This document shows positions 25,632-34,578 of a stretch of 64,000 nucleotides of DNA, in pieces (position 1 is the first letter of the stretch; each line of letters starts with the position of its first letter). The stretch lies in the NCBI GenBank assembly GCA_965232285.1, contig CBDDPL010000004.1:4030001-4094000 (forward strand), read 5' to 3'. The stretch is from Denitrobaculum sp965232285 (GTDB lineage Bacteria > Pseudomonadota > Alphaproteobacteria > Kiloniellales > Kiloniellaceae). Made by a program: the position numbers and the translations under genes. Under the pieces are notes generated by a model. It was not told the origin of the DNA and made no database searches. It was given only the letters and a program-made list of their open reading frames with translations.

Positions 25632-26336
25632 ATGCGTCTTTCCAAGCGTATCTTTAAATCACACGCCATACAGGGACTGATCGCCGGCCTCGCCGCCGGC
25701 TACGTGAAGTTCGTGCATAAGACCACCCGCTGGACCATTCAGGAAACCGAGGAAGCCAAGGCGCTGCGCCTGAGCGACAAGGGTTTCGTGGTCTGCTTCT
25801 GGCACGGGCGCATGCTGTTGATCAGCCCGGCCTGGGACGGGGTGAAGCCACTGCACATGCTGATCTCGGCCCATAGCGACGGCGTTATGATTTCCCGCGC
25901 CGTGTCACATCTGGGGATCCAGACCATCAAGGGCTCGAGCCGAAAGGGGGGCATGTCGGCCCTGCGCGCGATGCAGCGCCTGCTGGAGGAGGGCAGCATC
26001 GTGGGCGTAACGCCGGACGGCCCGCGCGGCCCGCGCATGCAGGCCAAGTCGGGGGCCATCAAGGCGGCGCAGATGGCGGGTACGCCGATCATGCCCATGA
26101 CCGGGAACATTTCCCGGCGCCGTGTTCTCAAGTCCTGGGACCGTTTCTGCCTGCCGCTGCCCTTCGCACGCGGCATCGTCTGTCTGGGCACACCGATCGA
26201 ACCCCCGGTCTCCACCGACGATGAAGAGCTGGAGAACTGGCGCCGCACGCTCGAAGAGCGGCTCAATGTCCTGACCGCGGATGCGGACCGGCACTTCGGG
26301 CAGACGGTCATCGAGCCGGCCGATGCGCGCACCTGA
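25632..26336 (+). CDS. DUF374 lysophospholipid acyltransferase-like protein
   Basis: A 234-residue DUF374 protein: FVVCFWHGRMLLISPAW near residue 54, SSRKGGMSALRAMQRLLEEG near 100, and TPDGPRGPRMQAKSGAIKAA near 125. DUF374 belongs to the LPLAT superfamily; its catalytic motif here is WHGR rather than HxxxxD. It is commonly encoded between msbA-like and waaA/lpxK genes and is thought to act in the lipid A-core pathway. It overlaps lpxK by 14 bp. Confidence 0.88.
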   Translation: MRLSKRIFKSHAIQGLIAGLAAGYVKFVHKTTRWTIQETEEAKALRLSDKGFVVCFWHGRMLLISPAWDGVKPLHMLISAHSDGVMISRAVSHLGIQTIKGSSRKGGMSALRAMQRLLEEGSIVGVTPDGPRGPRMQAKSGAIKAAQMAGTPIMPMTGNISRRRVLKSWDRFCLPLPFARGIVCLGTPIEPPVSTDDEELENWRRTLEERLNVLTADADRHFGQTVIEPADART

Positions 26337-27330
26337 CTTCTGGGCGCGCGACGGGCTCCTGCCCCTGCTGCTGTCGCCGCTCGCATGCCTCTACGCCTTG
26401 GGCGGCTGGCTGAGGTTCAGCTTCACCCAAGGCTATCACGCCGAAGTCCCCGTCATCTGTGTCGGGAATCTGGTCGCGGGTGGTGCTGGCAAAACGCCGA
26501 TTGCGCTCGACATCATTCAGCGGCTGCAGTCCGCCGGCCTCCGCGTGCATGCCCTGACCCGCGGCTACGGCGGCAGTGAGCGCGGCCCGGTCAGGGTCCT
26601 GCCCGGCCACACGGCAGCCGAAGTCGGCGACGAGGCCCTGCTGCTCGCCGAACAGACCGACACCTGGGTCTCGGCGGACCGTCCTTCAGGAGCCCGGGCC
26701 GCAAGCGCCGCCGGCGCCCAGATCATCGTCATGGACGACGGCTTCCAGAACCCCTCTCTTCACAAGGATTTCTCACTCCTTGTGGTCGATGCGGCCTTCG
26801 GCCTCGGCAACGGGCGTGTCATGCCGGCCGGCCCGCTTCGCGAACCCGCCGGGCGCGGCCTGGCACGTGCCGGTGCGCTCGTGGTTCTGGGGCCTGAAAA
26901 CACGCAGGACTGGGAGAATACTGCGCTCGCCCGGAGACTGACGACAAAGGACACGCACCCGCTTTTGGCCGCCGGCCTCACAGCGAAGGGCGGGCAAGCC
27001 AACCTCACCGACCGGAAGGTCCTAGCCTTCGCCGGGATCGGCCGGCCGGAGAAATTCTATGCAACGCTGCGGGAATTATCTCTGGAGATCGTGGAAACGC
27101 GGGACTTTCCCGACCATCACCCTTATACCGACGGCGAGATCGAAGAACTGCTCCAACGGGCGGCCACTTTGGACGCCGTCGCCATCACAACGGAAAAGGA
27201 TGCCGTGCGCCTGTCCCCCCAGTACCGCAGCAGAGTAACGACCCTGCCGATCGAGGTCGTTTGGCGGGATCCCGCTGCCATCGAGGGCCTCTTGGGCCCA
27301 CTTGTACAGAGGTGCTCCACCAGTGGCTAA
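26323..27330 (+). CDS. lpxK: Tetraacyldisaccharide 4'-kinase
   Basis: LpxK phosphorylates the 4' position of the lipid A disaccharide at the inner membrane. The 335-residue product has an N-terminal membrane-associated helix (LLPLLLSPLACLYALGGWL), Walker A VAGGAGKTP near residue 52, the DDGFQNPSLHKD motif near 143, and a C-terminal ITTEKDAVRL. I chose the ATG at 26323 (MRAPDFWARDG). The gene waaA, often found directly before lpxK, is absent here. Confidence 0.94.
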   Translation: MRAPDFWARDGLLPLLLSPLACLYALGGWLRFSFTQGYHAEVPVICVGNLVAGGAGKTPIALDIIQRLQSAGLRVHALTRGYGGSERGPVRVLPGHTAAEVGDEALLLAEQTDTWVSADRPSGARAASAAGAQIIVMDDGFQNPSLHKDFSLLVVDAAFGLGNGRVMPAGPLREPAGRGLARAGALVVLGPENTQDWENTALARRLTTKDTHPLLAAGLTAKGGQANLTDRKVLAFAGIGRPEKFYATLRELSLEIVETRDFPDHHPYTDGEIEELLQRAATLDAVAITTEKDAVRLSPQYRSRVTTLPIEVVWRDPAAIEGLLGPLVQRCSTSG

Positions 27331-28261
27331 GCTGCGGTCGAACAAACTCTTTCAAAAGCTGATCAAGCATCCCATCGAAGCCGCGGGCCTCTATGTCACC
27401 CTGGGCCTTTTCCGGCTGTTTCCTGTCGACATGGCCTCGAACTTCGGCGGCTGGCTCGGCCGCACGGTCGGCCCCAGGGTTGGGGTATCGCGCCGCGCGC
27501 GACGGAATCTTCGACTTGCCTTCCCGGACAAATCGTCCGATGAGATCGAAAGGATCGTGGTGGGCATGTGGGACAATCTCGGCCGCGTTCTTTTCGAGTA
27601 CCCCCATCTGGACAAGATCACCGCCAAGGATGCGGGCCGGGTCGAGGTCGTCGGTGCCGAGCATGTGTTCGAGGGCGCCAAACTGGGCCGGGGCACGATC
27701 CTGGCGTCAGGCCATTTGGCCAATTGGGAGGTCATGGCCCTGGTCGCCGGGCAGCATGACTTCGATCTGACGATCATCGTACGCGAACCCAACAACCCTT
27801 ACGTTCAGCCCGCCGTCGAGCGTCTGCGCGGCACCTCAGGCGGAAAACGCATCGCCAAGGGAGCCGACGGCGCGCGGCAAGCTCTTCAGCTCCTTAAGAA
27901 GGGCGGTGCGCTGGGGATTCTCTTCGATCAAAAATTGAGCGATGGCATCCCGGTGTCCTTCTTCGGTCATACCGCCATGACTCCTGCCGCGCCGGCGCAG
28001 TTAGGCCTCAGGTTCGGAAGCAGCATCATTCCCGTCCAGACTGAACGCCTGGGACCTGGCCGCTTCCGGATGACCTGCCATCCACCGATGGAGCACCCGA
28101 ACAGCGGCAACCGGAAAGAGGACATTTCAGCGGCGATGGAACAGCTCAATCGGAAGCTGGAGTCCTGGATCCTCCATAAGCCGGAAGACTGGCTCTGGCT
28201 GCATCGGCGTTGGCCGCAGAAGACCTACGACAGCATGGACACCAACAGCCAGCAGCGATGA
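27323..28261 (+). CDS. lpxL: Lipid A biosynthesis lauroyl acyltransferase (LpxL/HtrB family)
   Basis: Late acyltransferase adding a secondary acyl chain to lipid A. The 312-residue product has the catalytic HxxxxE motif in SGHLANWE near residue 138, RNLRLAFPD near 61, and GILFDQKLSDGIPVSFFG near 200. The start is likely GTG 27323 (encoding MAKLRSNKL), with AGAGGTG upstream; it overlaps lpxK by 8 bp, so the LPS genes from 23730 form one unit. Confidence 0.92.
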   Translation: MAKLRSNKLFQKLIKHPIEAAGLYVTLGLFRLFPVDMASNFGGWLGRTVGPRVGVSRRARRNLRLAFPDKSSDEIERIVVGMWDNLGRVLFEYPHLDKITAKDAGRVEVVGAEHVFEGAKLGRGTILASGHLANWEVMALVAGQHDFDLTIIVREPNNPYVQPAVERLRGTSGGKRIAKGADGARQALQLLKKGGALGILFDQKLSDGIPVSFFGHTAMTPAAPAQLGLRFGSSIIPVQTERLGPGRFRMTCHPPMEHPNSGNRKEDISAAMEQLNRKLESWILHKPEDWLWLHRRWPQKTYDSMDTNSQQR

Positions 28262-28267
28262 CGGCTT

Positions 28268-29107
28268 TCACTTCGTCGCCGGCATCGGCCCCACGAGAAG
28301 CTGCGGGTCGACACGCTCCTCGAACCAGTTGATACGCCAGTCCAGATGCGGTCCGCTCGAGCGGCCGGTGCTCCCTACTTTCCCGATTTCCGCTCCCTGT
28401 TTGAGACGCTGACCGACTTCGACGGAGAGGGATTCCATATGGAGAAAGGCCGACGTCAGGCCGTGGCCGTGGTCCAGGATAACGGTTCCACCGCTGTAGT
28501 AGAGATCCGCCTCAGCCAGAGTCACGACCCCATCGGCCGGCGCCCCGACAGGCGTCCCCTTGGGAGCGGCGATATCGACACCAAAGTGCGGCCGGCGCGG
28601 TTCACCGTTGAAGATCCGCTGACTGCCGTAGATCCCGCTGATCCTGCCGATGACCGGCCAGACGAAGCCATTGTCGAAAAAGGCCTCCGGATGATCGATG
28701 GCCCGGACCCTGGCGATCTCGGCATTCTCCTGCTTGATCCGCTCCAGGACCGCTTCCGGCGGTGAGACGTACTTCTTAGCCACACCATTGATGCGCTGAA
28801 TGTCGTACTCGCGCGTCTTGACCGGCAGCAGGCGCGTATCCTGGGAACCGTCCGGGTAAGTCACACTGAGTTCCACTTCGGAGGCCGCATCCCGGCCGAA
28901 GCCCAGAACGAAACGTCCCTCGGGTGAAACACGCAGCAACCGCTCACCGACCTGCACTTCGGCGCCGGGCGTCACCCGGCCGAAAATCAAGCCGCCCTGA
29001 ACCAGGTCACCATCGAGGATCAAATCCCCTGCAGCAGAGACAGGGCCGGTAAAGACCCAAAGGCCTGCAAGAACGAGGCAAAGAAGGCGCAGCTTGTTCC
29101 AAATCAT
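28268..29107 (-). CDS. M23 family metallopeptidase (LytM-like), secreted
   Basis: A 279-residue secreted peptidase that should cleave peptidoglycan cross-bridges. It has a signal peptide (LVLAGLWVFTGPVSAAG), a beta-rich N-terminal domain, and a C-terminal M23 domain with all zinc and catalytic elements: HFGVDIA near residue 177, HGHGLTSAFLHM near 217, and SGPHLDWRI near 255. It is convergent with lpxL (6 bp apart) and its ATG overlaps the xseA stop as ATGA. Confidence 0.93.
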   Translation of the reverse strand: MIWNKLRLLCLVLAGLWVFTGPVSAAGDLILDGDLVQGGLIFGRVTPGAEVQVGERLLRVSPEGRFVLGFGRDAASEVELSVTYPDGSQDTRLLPVKTREYDIQRINGVAKKYVSPPEAVLERIKQENAEIARVRAIDHPEAFFDNGFVWPVIGRISGIYGSQRIFNGEPRRPHFGVDIAAPKGTPVGAPADGVVTLAEADLYYSGGTVILDHGHGLTSAFLHMESLSVEVGQRLKQGAEIGKVGSTGRSSGPHLDWRINWFEERVDPQLLVGPMPATK

Positions 29108-30624
29108 AACAAAGATCCCTGAGGGTCGTCTTGCGTCGGCGGACTGCCTTGCGGTTTCAGGCGCTTCGGCTTCGCTCCTCCCGGGGGTTTGGCGGACGAA
29201 GCCTCGGGCGCCGATGTTTTGCCGGCAACAGCCGCAACTTCGCCATCGGCAAATTCAATGCCCAAAGACATGCCCTCAGTCACATCCGCCGCGCGCAACA
29301 CGCCGCCCTCGGCACCGCGCACCACTGCAAAACCGCGCCGAAGAACATTCTTGTAGGAGACGCTCTCCAACACGCGATCCAGTTCCTTGACCGCGCGCTG
29401 CCGCTCCTGGATCAGGTCCCGACCGGACTCGCCCAGACGGCGGCCGGCATCGAGGCGCTGGAAGGCCTGGCGGAAGGGTTCGACAAGCCGCGGCCGGAGA
29501 GACTGCAGCCGCTCGCCTTGCGCCGAGAGCTGCTGACTGGCCAGGCGGATCTGCTGACGCGGATGCGGCAACTGTGCCGCCAGTTCCACCAGTGCGCCGC
29601 GCCGGTAGGCCACCAGGTTCCCCATGGCGTTGGCGAGGCGCTCCGCCGAATCGTCCAGGCGCTGGCTCTTTTCCTCCAGCAACCGTTTCGGGTCCGGCAG
29701 GCCGCGGCCAAGCCCTTCGACCTCCATACGGCGCTCTGTCAGAAAGCGCCCGGTGCCGCTCAAAAGCCGCCGTTCCAGATCCAGCATCTGCGCGGTCAGT
29801 TCAGCCCGGACCGGCACGGCCATCTCGGCAGCGGCCGTTGGTGTCGGCACGCGGCGATCCGAGGCAAAGTCGATCAGCGTGGTGTCGGTCTCATGTCCAA
29901 CCGCCGATATCAGAGGAATGTCGGATTCCGCCGCGGCCCGGACCACCACCTCTTCGTTAAAGGCCCAGAGATCCTCCAGGCTGCCGCCGCCGCGCGCCAC
30001 GATCAGGACATCCGGACGCGGGACCTCACCGTCTTTTGGAAAGCCGTTGAAGCCCCGGATTGCCGCCGCGACCTGCTCAGCGGCTGTATCGCCCTGAACC
30101 AGCACCGGCCAGACCAGCACCCGTCGCGGAAAGCGGTCCGAGAGGCGATGCAGGATGTCCCGGATCACCGCACCGGTGGGCGAGGTCACCACGCCGATGA
30201 CATCCGGCAGGAACGGCAGTTTGCGCTTGCGCTCCGCTTCGAACAGTCCCTCGGCCGCCAGCTTTCGCTTGCGGTCTTCCAGCAGCTTCAGCAGCGCGCC
30301 CGCGCCGGCCAGTTCCATGGCGTCGATGACGATCTGATACTTCGAGCGCCCCGGATAGCTGGTGACCCGACCGGTGACGATCACCTCCATGCCGTCTTCG
30401 GGCTGCAGGCCCAACCGGCCGGCCACACCGCGCCAGCAGACTCCGTCGAGGACAGCCGATTCGTCCTTCAGGGCCATATAGAGGTGGCCGGAGGCCGCGC
30501 GCTTGAAGCCGGAGATCTCGCCGCGCACCCGCACCCGGTCGAAACTGGTCTCCAGGGTGCGTTTCACCGCCTGGGAGATCTCGGAAACGGAAAATTCGGG
30601 CATATTGCCCGGACCTGAATTCAT
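29104..30624 (-). CDS. xseA: Exodeoxyribonuclease VII large subunit
   Basis: Large subunit of the single-strand exonuclease VII. The 506-residue product has the N-terminal OB-fold (FSVSEISQAVKRTLE, VRVRGEISGFKRAASGHLY), the catalytic domain (GVVTSPTGAVIRDI near residue 148, VARGGGSLEDLWAFN near 208, SAVGHETDTTLIDFA near 243), and a long coiled-coil C-terminus. I chose the ATG at 30624 (MNSGPGNMPEF) with AGGAA upstream; ATG 30603 is an alternative. xseB is not in the window. Divergent from purD. Confidence 0.95.
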   Translation of the reverse strand: MNSGPGNMPEFSVSEISQAVKRTLETSFDRVRVRGEISGFKRAASGHLYMALKDESAVLDGVCWRGVAGRLGLQPEDGMEVIVTGRVTSYPGRSKYQIVIDAMELAGAGALLKLLEDRKRKLAAEGLFEAERKRKLPFLPDVIGVVTSPTGAVIRDILHRLSDRFPRRVLVWPVLVQGDTAAEQVAAAIRGFNGFPKDGEVPRPDVLIVARGGGSLEDLWAFNEEVVVRAAAESDIPLISAVGHETDTTLIDFASDRRVPTPTAAAEMAVPVRAELTAQMLDLERRLLSGTGRFLTERRMEVEGLGRGLPDPKRLLEEKSQRLDDSAERLANAMGNLVAYRRGALVELAAQLPHPRQQIRLASQQLSAQGERLQSLRPRLVEPFRQAFQRLDAGRRLGESGRDLIQERQRAVKELDRVLESVSYKNVLRRGFAVVRGAEGGVLRAADVTEGMSLGIEFADGEVAAVAGKTSAPEASSAKPPGGAKPKRLKPQGSPPTQDDPQGSLL

Positions 30625-30751
30625 CGTTCCTGTCACTTCTCCTGGAACCGTCCCGCTGCCGTCTGTAAAAGATCGCTCATTGCGTCGGCATCCTATGAAA
30701 AAAGCCACGCCCGGTGAAGGACGGCAAGGCAACAAAAGGGAAGTTTTTTCA

Positions 30752-32026
30752 ATGAAGGTACTCGTCGTCGGTTCGGGCGGACGCGAACACGCCCTTTGCT
30801 GGTCTCTGGCTTCCTCGCCGCTCTGCAGCGCGCTTTACTGCGCACCGGGTAATGCAGGGATCGCCTCGGTGGCGACCTGCGTGCCCATTGGTGCCGAAGA
30901 TATAGAGGCTATCGCTTCCTATTGTGGCGAAAACAAGATCGATTTTGTCGTGGTCGGTCCGGAAGTCCCGCTCGTTCTGGGTCTAGCCGACCGCCTGACG
31001 GCACTCGGCATCAAGAGCTTCGGCCCCTCCGCCGCCGCCGCGGCCCTGGAGGGCTCCAAGGGTTTCATGAAGGACATCTGCGCCAAGTACGGGGTTCCAA
31101 CCGCGGCTTACGGCCGCTTCAAAGATGCCGAATCGGCCAAGGCCTTCATCCGACAGCAGGGTGCTCCCATCGTCGTCAAGACCGACGGTCTGGCAGCCGG
31201 CAAAGGCGTGATCATCGCGGAGACGGTCGAAGCAGCCGAGCAGGCGGTCGATGCCGCCATGACCGACGCAGTCTTTGGCGAGGCCGGCGCGGAACTGGTT
31301 ATCGAAGAGTTCATGCAGGGCGAGGAAGCGAGCTTCTTCGTCCTGACCGACGGCATCTCGGCCCTGCCCCTGGCTTCGGCCCAGGACCACAAGCGCGTCG
31401 GCGACGGCGATACCGGCCTGAACACCGGCGGCATGGGCGCTTACTCACCGGCGCCGGTTCTGACGGAAGCTCTGCAACGACGTGTTCTCGAGGAGATCGT
31501 CCAGCCCACCATCGACGGCCTGCGCAGCGAAGGTACGCCTTATACAGGCGTACTCTACGCCGGCCTGATGATTACGGCTGAAGGGCCAAAGCTGATCGAA
31601 TACAACGTGCGCTTCGGCGACCCGGAATGCCAGGTTCTGCTGCCGCGGCTGAAGTCGGACCTTCTGCCGGCCCTGATGGCGGCCTGCAACGGCAGTATCG
31701 ACCAGGTCGATCTGGAATGGCACGACGAGGCCGCACTGACGGTCGTCATGGCCGCGCAGGGTTATCCCGGCAGTTACGCCAAGGGTGACGAGATCGGCGG
31801 CCTCGAAGAGGCGGGCTCCGGGGAAGGCAGCGTGGTATTTCATGCCGGCACCAAGGCCGGAGACAACGGCGCCGTTCTCGCCAACGGCGGACGGGTGCTG
31901 AACGTCACAGCCAAGGCTGCGACGATCGCCGAAGCACAGAGGCGCGCCTACGCCGCCGTCGATCGGATCGACTGGCCGGGCGGTTTCTGCCGCCGGGACA
32001 TCGGCTGGCGCGCCCTGGAAAAGTAA
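30752..32026 (+). CDS. purD: Phosphoribosylamine-glycine ligase
   Basis: Second step of purine synthesis: ATP-dependent joining of glycine to phosphoribosylamine. The 424-residue ATP-grasp protein starts MKVLVVGSGGREHALCW and has the family's GPSAAAAALEGSKGFMK, the ATP-grasp TDGLAAGKGVI, and the PROSITE-type RFGDPECQVLLPRL near residue 285. The ATG is preceded by AAGGGAAG. Divergent from xseA with about 127 bp between them for both promoters. Confidence 0.96.
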   Translation: MKVLVVGSGGREHALCWSLASSPLCSALYCAPGNAGIASVATCVPIGAEDIEAIASYCGENKIDFVVVGPEVPLVLGLADRLTALGIKSFGPSAAAAALEGSKGFMKDICAKYGVPTAAYGRFKDAESAKAFIRQQGAPIVVKTDGLAAGKGVIIAETVEAAEQAVDAAMTDAVFGEAGAELVIEEFMQGEEASFFVLTDGISALPLASAQDHKRVGDGDTGLNTGGMGAYSPAPVLTEALQRRVLEEIVQPTIDGLRSEGTPYTGVLYAGLMITAEGPKLIEYNVRFGDPECQVLLPRLKSDLLPALMAACNGSIDQVDLEWHDEAALTVVMAAQGYPGSYAKGDEIGGLEEAGSGEGSVVFHAGTKAGDNGAVLANGGRVLNVTAKAATIAEAQRRAYAAVDRIDWPGGFCRRDIGWRALEK

Positions 32027-32051
32027 ATCTAAAACTTATACCAAGGAGCAG

Positions 32052-32588
32052 TCAGCGGTTGGCTGCCGCCAGCTTTTCACGGATTGAGTCCGCCCAGACC
32101 ACGTGCCCGGGCTCCTTACCGCCGAGAATCGACAACAACAGCGCTTCGCTGTCGGAGATATTCTCAAAGGCCCGCATAACACCGGACGGACAGACAATGC
32201 CGTCCAGGTAATCCAGCTCAACCGAATTCTCGCCCTCATCGCCCCAGAAAACCTTCCAGCGACCGGTCAGGCAGACAAAGGTTTCCTCGCTGTCATGGGA
32301 ATGCAGAGCGGCGCCATTGCCCGGCAGCGCGCGGATGAAGTCGATATGGTAGTTCTCCGCCTGCTCGACCTTCGAGCGCAGGTTCTCGTCCGCCGTGCCC
32401 CCGCCGAGCGCCCCAAGGAGAATCCGGTTGTGGCCCGGCACCACCGCATCGATAAAAGCGGTATCGGTGTGGGGCAACTCCTTGAAGCGGAAGACACGGC
32501 CAAGCATCTCATCCTTTGACATGGCCCGGGTCTTTCCGAAGTAAGCGCCAACCTTTTCGTCAAATGCGATGTCCTGCTCAAGTCTCAT
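32052..32588 (-). CDS. Cupin domain protein
   Basis: A 178-residue protein with a single cupin barrel: LPGNGAALHSHDSEETFVCLTGRWKVFWG (motif 1, HxH and E near residues 95-102) and YLDGIVCPSGVMRAFENIS (motif 2, where the usual His is replaced by Met/Arg). It may be a dioxygenase-like or sugar-binding cupin; the degenerate motif 2 makes catalysis uncertain. It lies 51 bp beyond the alpha/beta hydrolase on the same strand and may belong to that catabolic unit. Confidence 0.75.
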   Translation of the reverse strand: MRLEQDIAFDEKVGAYFGKTRAMSKDEMLGRVFRFKELPHTDTAFIDAVVPGHNRILLGALGGGTADENLRSKVEQAENYHIDFIRALPGNGAALHSHDSEETFVCLTGRWKVFWGDEGENSVELDYLDGIVCPSGVMRAFENISDSEALLLSILGGKEPGHVVWADSIREKLAAANR

Positions 32589-32639
32589 CGTTTCATTCCT
32601 GCCTTTCGTCCTGGAGCGGATCCGCTCTACTTTAAACAG

Positions 32640-33419
32640 TTAGATCAGATTCACCGGGTCACGTGTGATCGCGGCATGCGATTCCACGTCATCCGGATCT
32701 GATCTGCTCACAAATTCCAAAAGCTCACCGACCAGTCCTTCCGGATTGGTCAGCATCATTTCATGACCGCCGGTCAGGCTTTTGACCTGCCAACGGTCAT
32801 CGCGCGAAAAACGCTCGATAAAGTTCTGATAGGGCTGCGGCGCCCGATCGCTTGCAAAGAGGTAGAGCCGTTTGCTGATGAAACCCGATCCCACAGCCTC
32901 GCTCTTCTCGGTAAAGGCCTTGAGCGGCTGATCGGTGAGCCGCCGTGAGAGCAATGCGACAACAGCCGGGTCTTCGATAAAGAACTGTGCCGGATCGGGT
33001 GGCGGGATACGCCAGCCCTCGCCATCTTCCATTGCTGAGCCCAGGAACTTTTCACGCGCAACCGGCGGAATGATGTCCAGCAGAGCCTCTCCCGTCTCCG
33101 GCACAACGGCCTCAACGTAAACGACGGCCGCGATCCGCTCCGGACAGCGGCTCTCCAAAGCGCGGCCGATCATACCTGCATACGAATGCAGTATTAGCAC
33201 AACATCACGCAGGCCTTCATCCTTTATCAGGGCTTCGACTTCATCGACATGATCGCGCAGGCCGGTATCAGTCGTCAGTTCGTCGCTTCGCTCGCTCAGC
33301 CCTGCGAGGGTGGGATTGCAGACGCGATGCCCTGATGCCTCGATACGCGCCGCCACCTGCGCCCAGCACCAGCCGCCGTGCCAGGCGCCGTGAACCAGAA
33401 CGAAGGTCTCGGGTTTCAT
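32640..33419 (-). CDS. Alpha/beta hydrolase
   Basis: A 259-residue hydrolase: FVLVHGAWHGGWCW near the start (oxyanion HG), the nucleophile in LHSYAGM (S79, a GxSxG variant with His before Ser), and catalytic His in GGHEMM (H219). It resembles the small esterase group that includes plant methylesterases and EstC-like enzymes. Its ATG overlaps the stop of the MetE-like gene as ATGA, tying it to that gene and to the ABC importer upstream. The substrate is unknown; hydrolysis of an ester or amide after import is inferred. Confidence 0.8.
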   Translation of the reverse strand: MKPETFVLVHGAWHGGWCWAQVAARIEASGHRVCNPTLAGLSERSDELTTDTGLRDHVDEVEALIKDEGLRDVVLILHSYAGMIGRALESRCPERIAAVVYVEAVVPETGEALLDIIPPVAREKFLGSAMEDGEGWRIPPPDPAQFFIEDPAVVALLSRRLTDQPLKAFTEKSEAVGSGFISKRLYLFASDRAPQPYQNFIERFSRDDRWQVKSLTGGHEMMLTNPEGLVGELLEFVSRSDPDDVESHAAITRDPVNLI

Positions 33420-34567
33420 TGTCGCGACCATAAGCGCCCCGATGCGATTTCGGCACCCTCGACAAGCGCCGTTAGCTTGGCGAAGGCAACGTCGGCATCC
33501 ACCAGGCCGTCGCCGGCGAAGGTCGAAAAGCCGCAGTCCGATGCCGCGATCACCCGCTCCCGCCCGACGATGCCGGCGAAGGTTTCGATCCGCTGCGCGA
33601 CCAGTTCCGGATGCTCGATGAAGTTGGACGTGGAGTCGATACAGCCTGGCGCCAGGACCTTGTCTTCCGGGATCTCCACATCGCGGAAGACGGTCCATTC
33701 ATGGGCATGCCGCGGATTGGAGGCCTCGAACAGCAGGGTCTGCGGCCGCGCCTTCAGGACCACATGAATGATCTTCTCCAGCGGGATATCCTTGTGATGC
33801 GGACCCTCGTAGTTGCCCCAGCAGAGATGCAGGCGCAGCCGTTCGGGTGGCAATCCCTCCAGCGCATGGTTGAGCGCCTCGATCTGTTCTTCCGCATGCT
33901 TCAGGAAGGTCGCATCGTCTTCTTTCTGGAAGATGGTGTGCCGCCCCATGGCGAGATCCGGACAGTCGATCTGCAGCATGAAGCCGGCCTCGACGATGGC
34001 CGCATACTCCTCGCGCATGGCCGCCGCCAGGGCCTCGAGGTAACGCTTGTGTTCGCCATAAAAACGGTCCGGCTGAAAGACCGCGATCACGCCCGGCGAG
34101 GCGGCGTTCATGAAGGCACCGACGGGCCGATTGTTGTTGACCGCGCCCTTGAACGCCGTGAGGTCAGCCTGGAGCGGCGCCCGGTCCTTGACCGTGATCT
34201 CGCCGGTGCAGCAGGGCCTGGGCAAGGGCAGTGCCTTCTTGCGCCACTCACCGAGCATCTTGGCAAAGCCAGGGAAGTCGGCGAGATCCGCACCCGGAAT
34301 ACGCTCGCTGTCACCGGAGAATCCGGTCAGACGGTCCTTGATATAGTTGGCATAGCCGATCTTGGAGAACTCGCCGTCGGAGACCACATCGACACCACAG
34401 GCAATCTGCCGGGCAACGATGGCATCGACCGCCTCGGCGACGACCCGGTTGAAATCCTCCAGGGATTCCAGTTCCCCCCGTTCCTTGGCAAGCAGCAGGT
34501 CGCAGACGTGATCCGGCCGCGGCAGGGATCCGACATGCGTGGTGAGGATTCGTTCGTCGCTGCGCAT
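33416..34567 (-). CDS. MetE-like zinc methyltransferase-family protein
   Basis: A 383-residue protein with only the C-terminal catalytic barrel of cobalamin-independent methionine synthase. It has the opening THVGSLPRPDHV, and the zinc ligands can be placed by pattern: H247 and C249 in LHLCWGNYEG, E281 in LFEASNP, C345 in ASDCGF. Such single-domain members include core MetE, thiol-alkyl transferases and coenzyme M lyases. Its place between importer permeases and a hydrolase points to a catabolic alkyl/methyl transfer rather than methionine synthesis. I use the ATG at 34567. Confidence 0.8.
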   Translation of the reverse strand: MRSDERILTTHVGSLPRPDHVCDLLLAKERGELESLEDFNRVVAEAVDAIVARQIACGVDVVSDGEFSKIGYANYIKDRLTGFSGDSERIPGADLADFPGFAKMLGEWRKKALPLPRPCCTGEITVKDRAPLQADLTAFKGAVNNNRPVGAFMNAASPGVIAVFQPDRFYGEHKRYLEALAAAMREEYAAIVEAGFMLQIDCPDLAMGRHTIFQKEDDATFLKHAEEQIEALNHALEGLPPERLRLHLCWGNYEGPHHKDIPLEKIIHVVLKARPQTLLFEASNPRHAHEWTVFRDVEIPEDKVLAPGCIDSTSNFIEHPELVAQRIETFAGIVGRERVIAASDCGFSTFAGDGLVDADVAFAKLTALVEGAEIASGRLWSRQ

Positions 34568-34578
34568 CTGTCGCTCCT

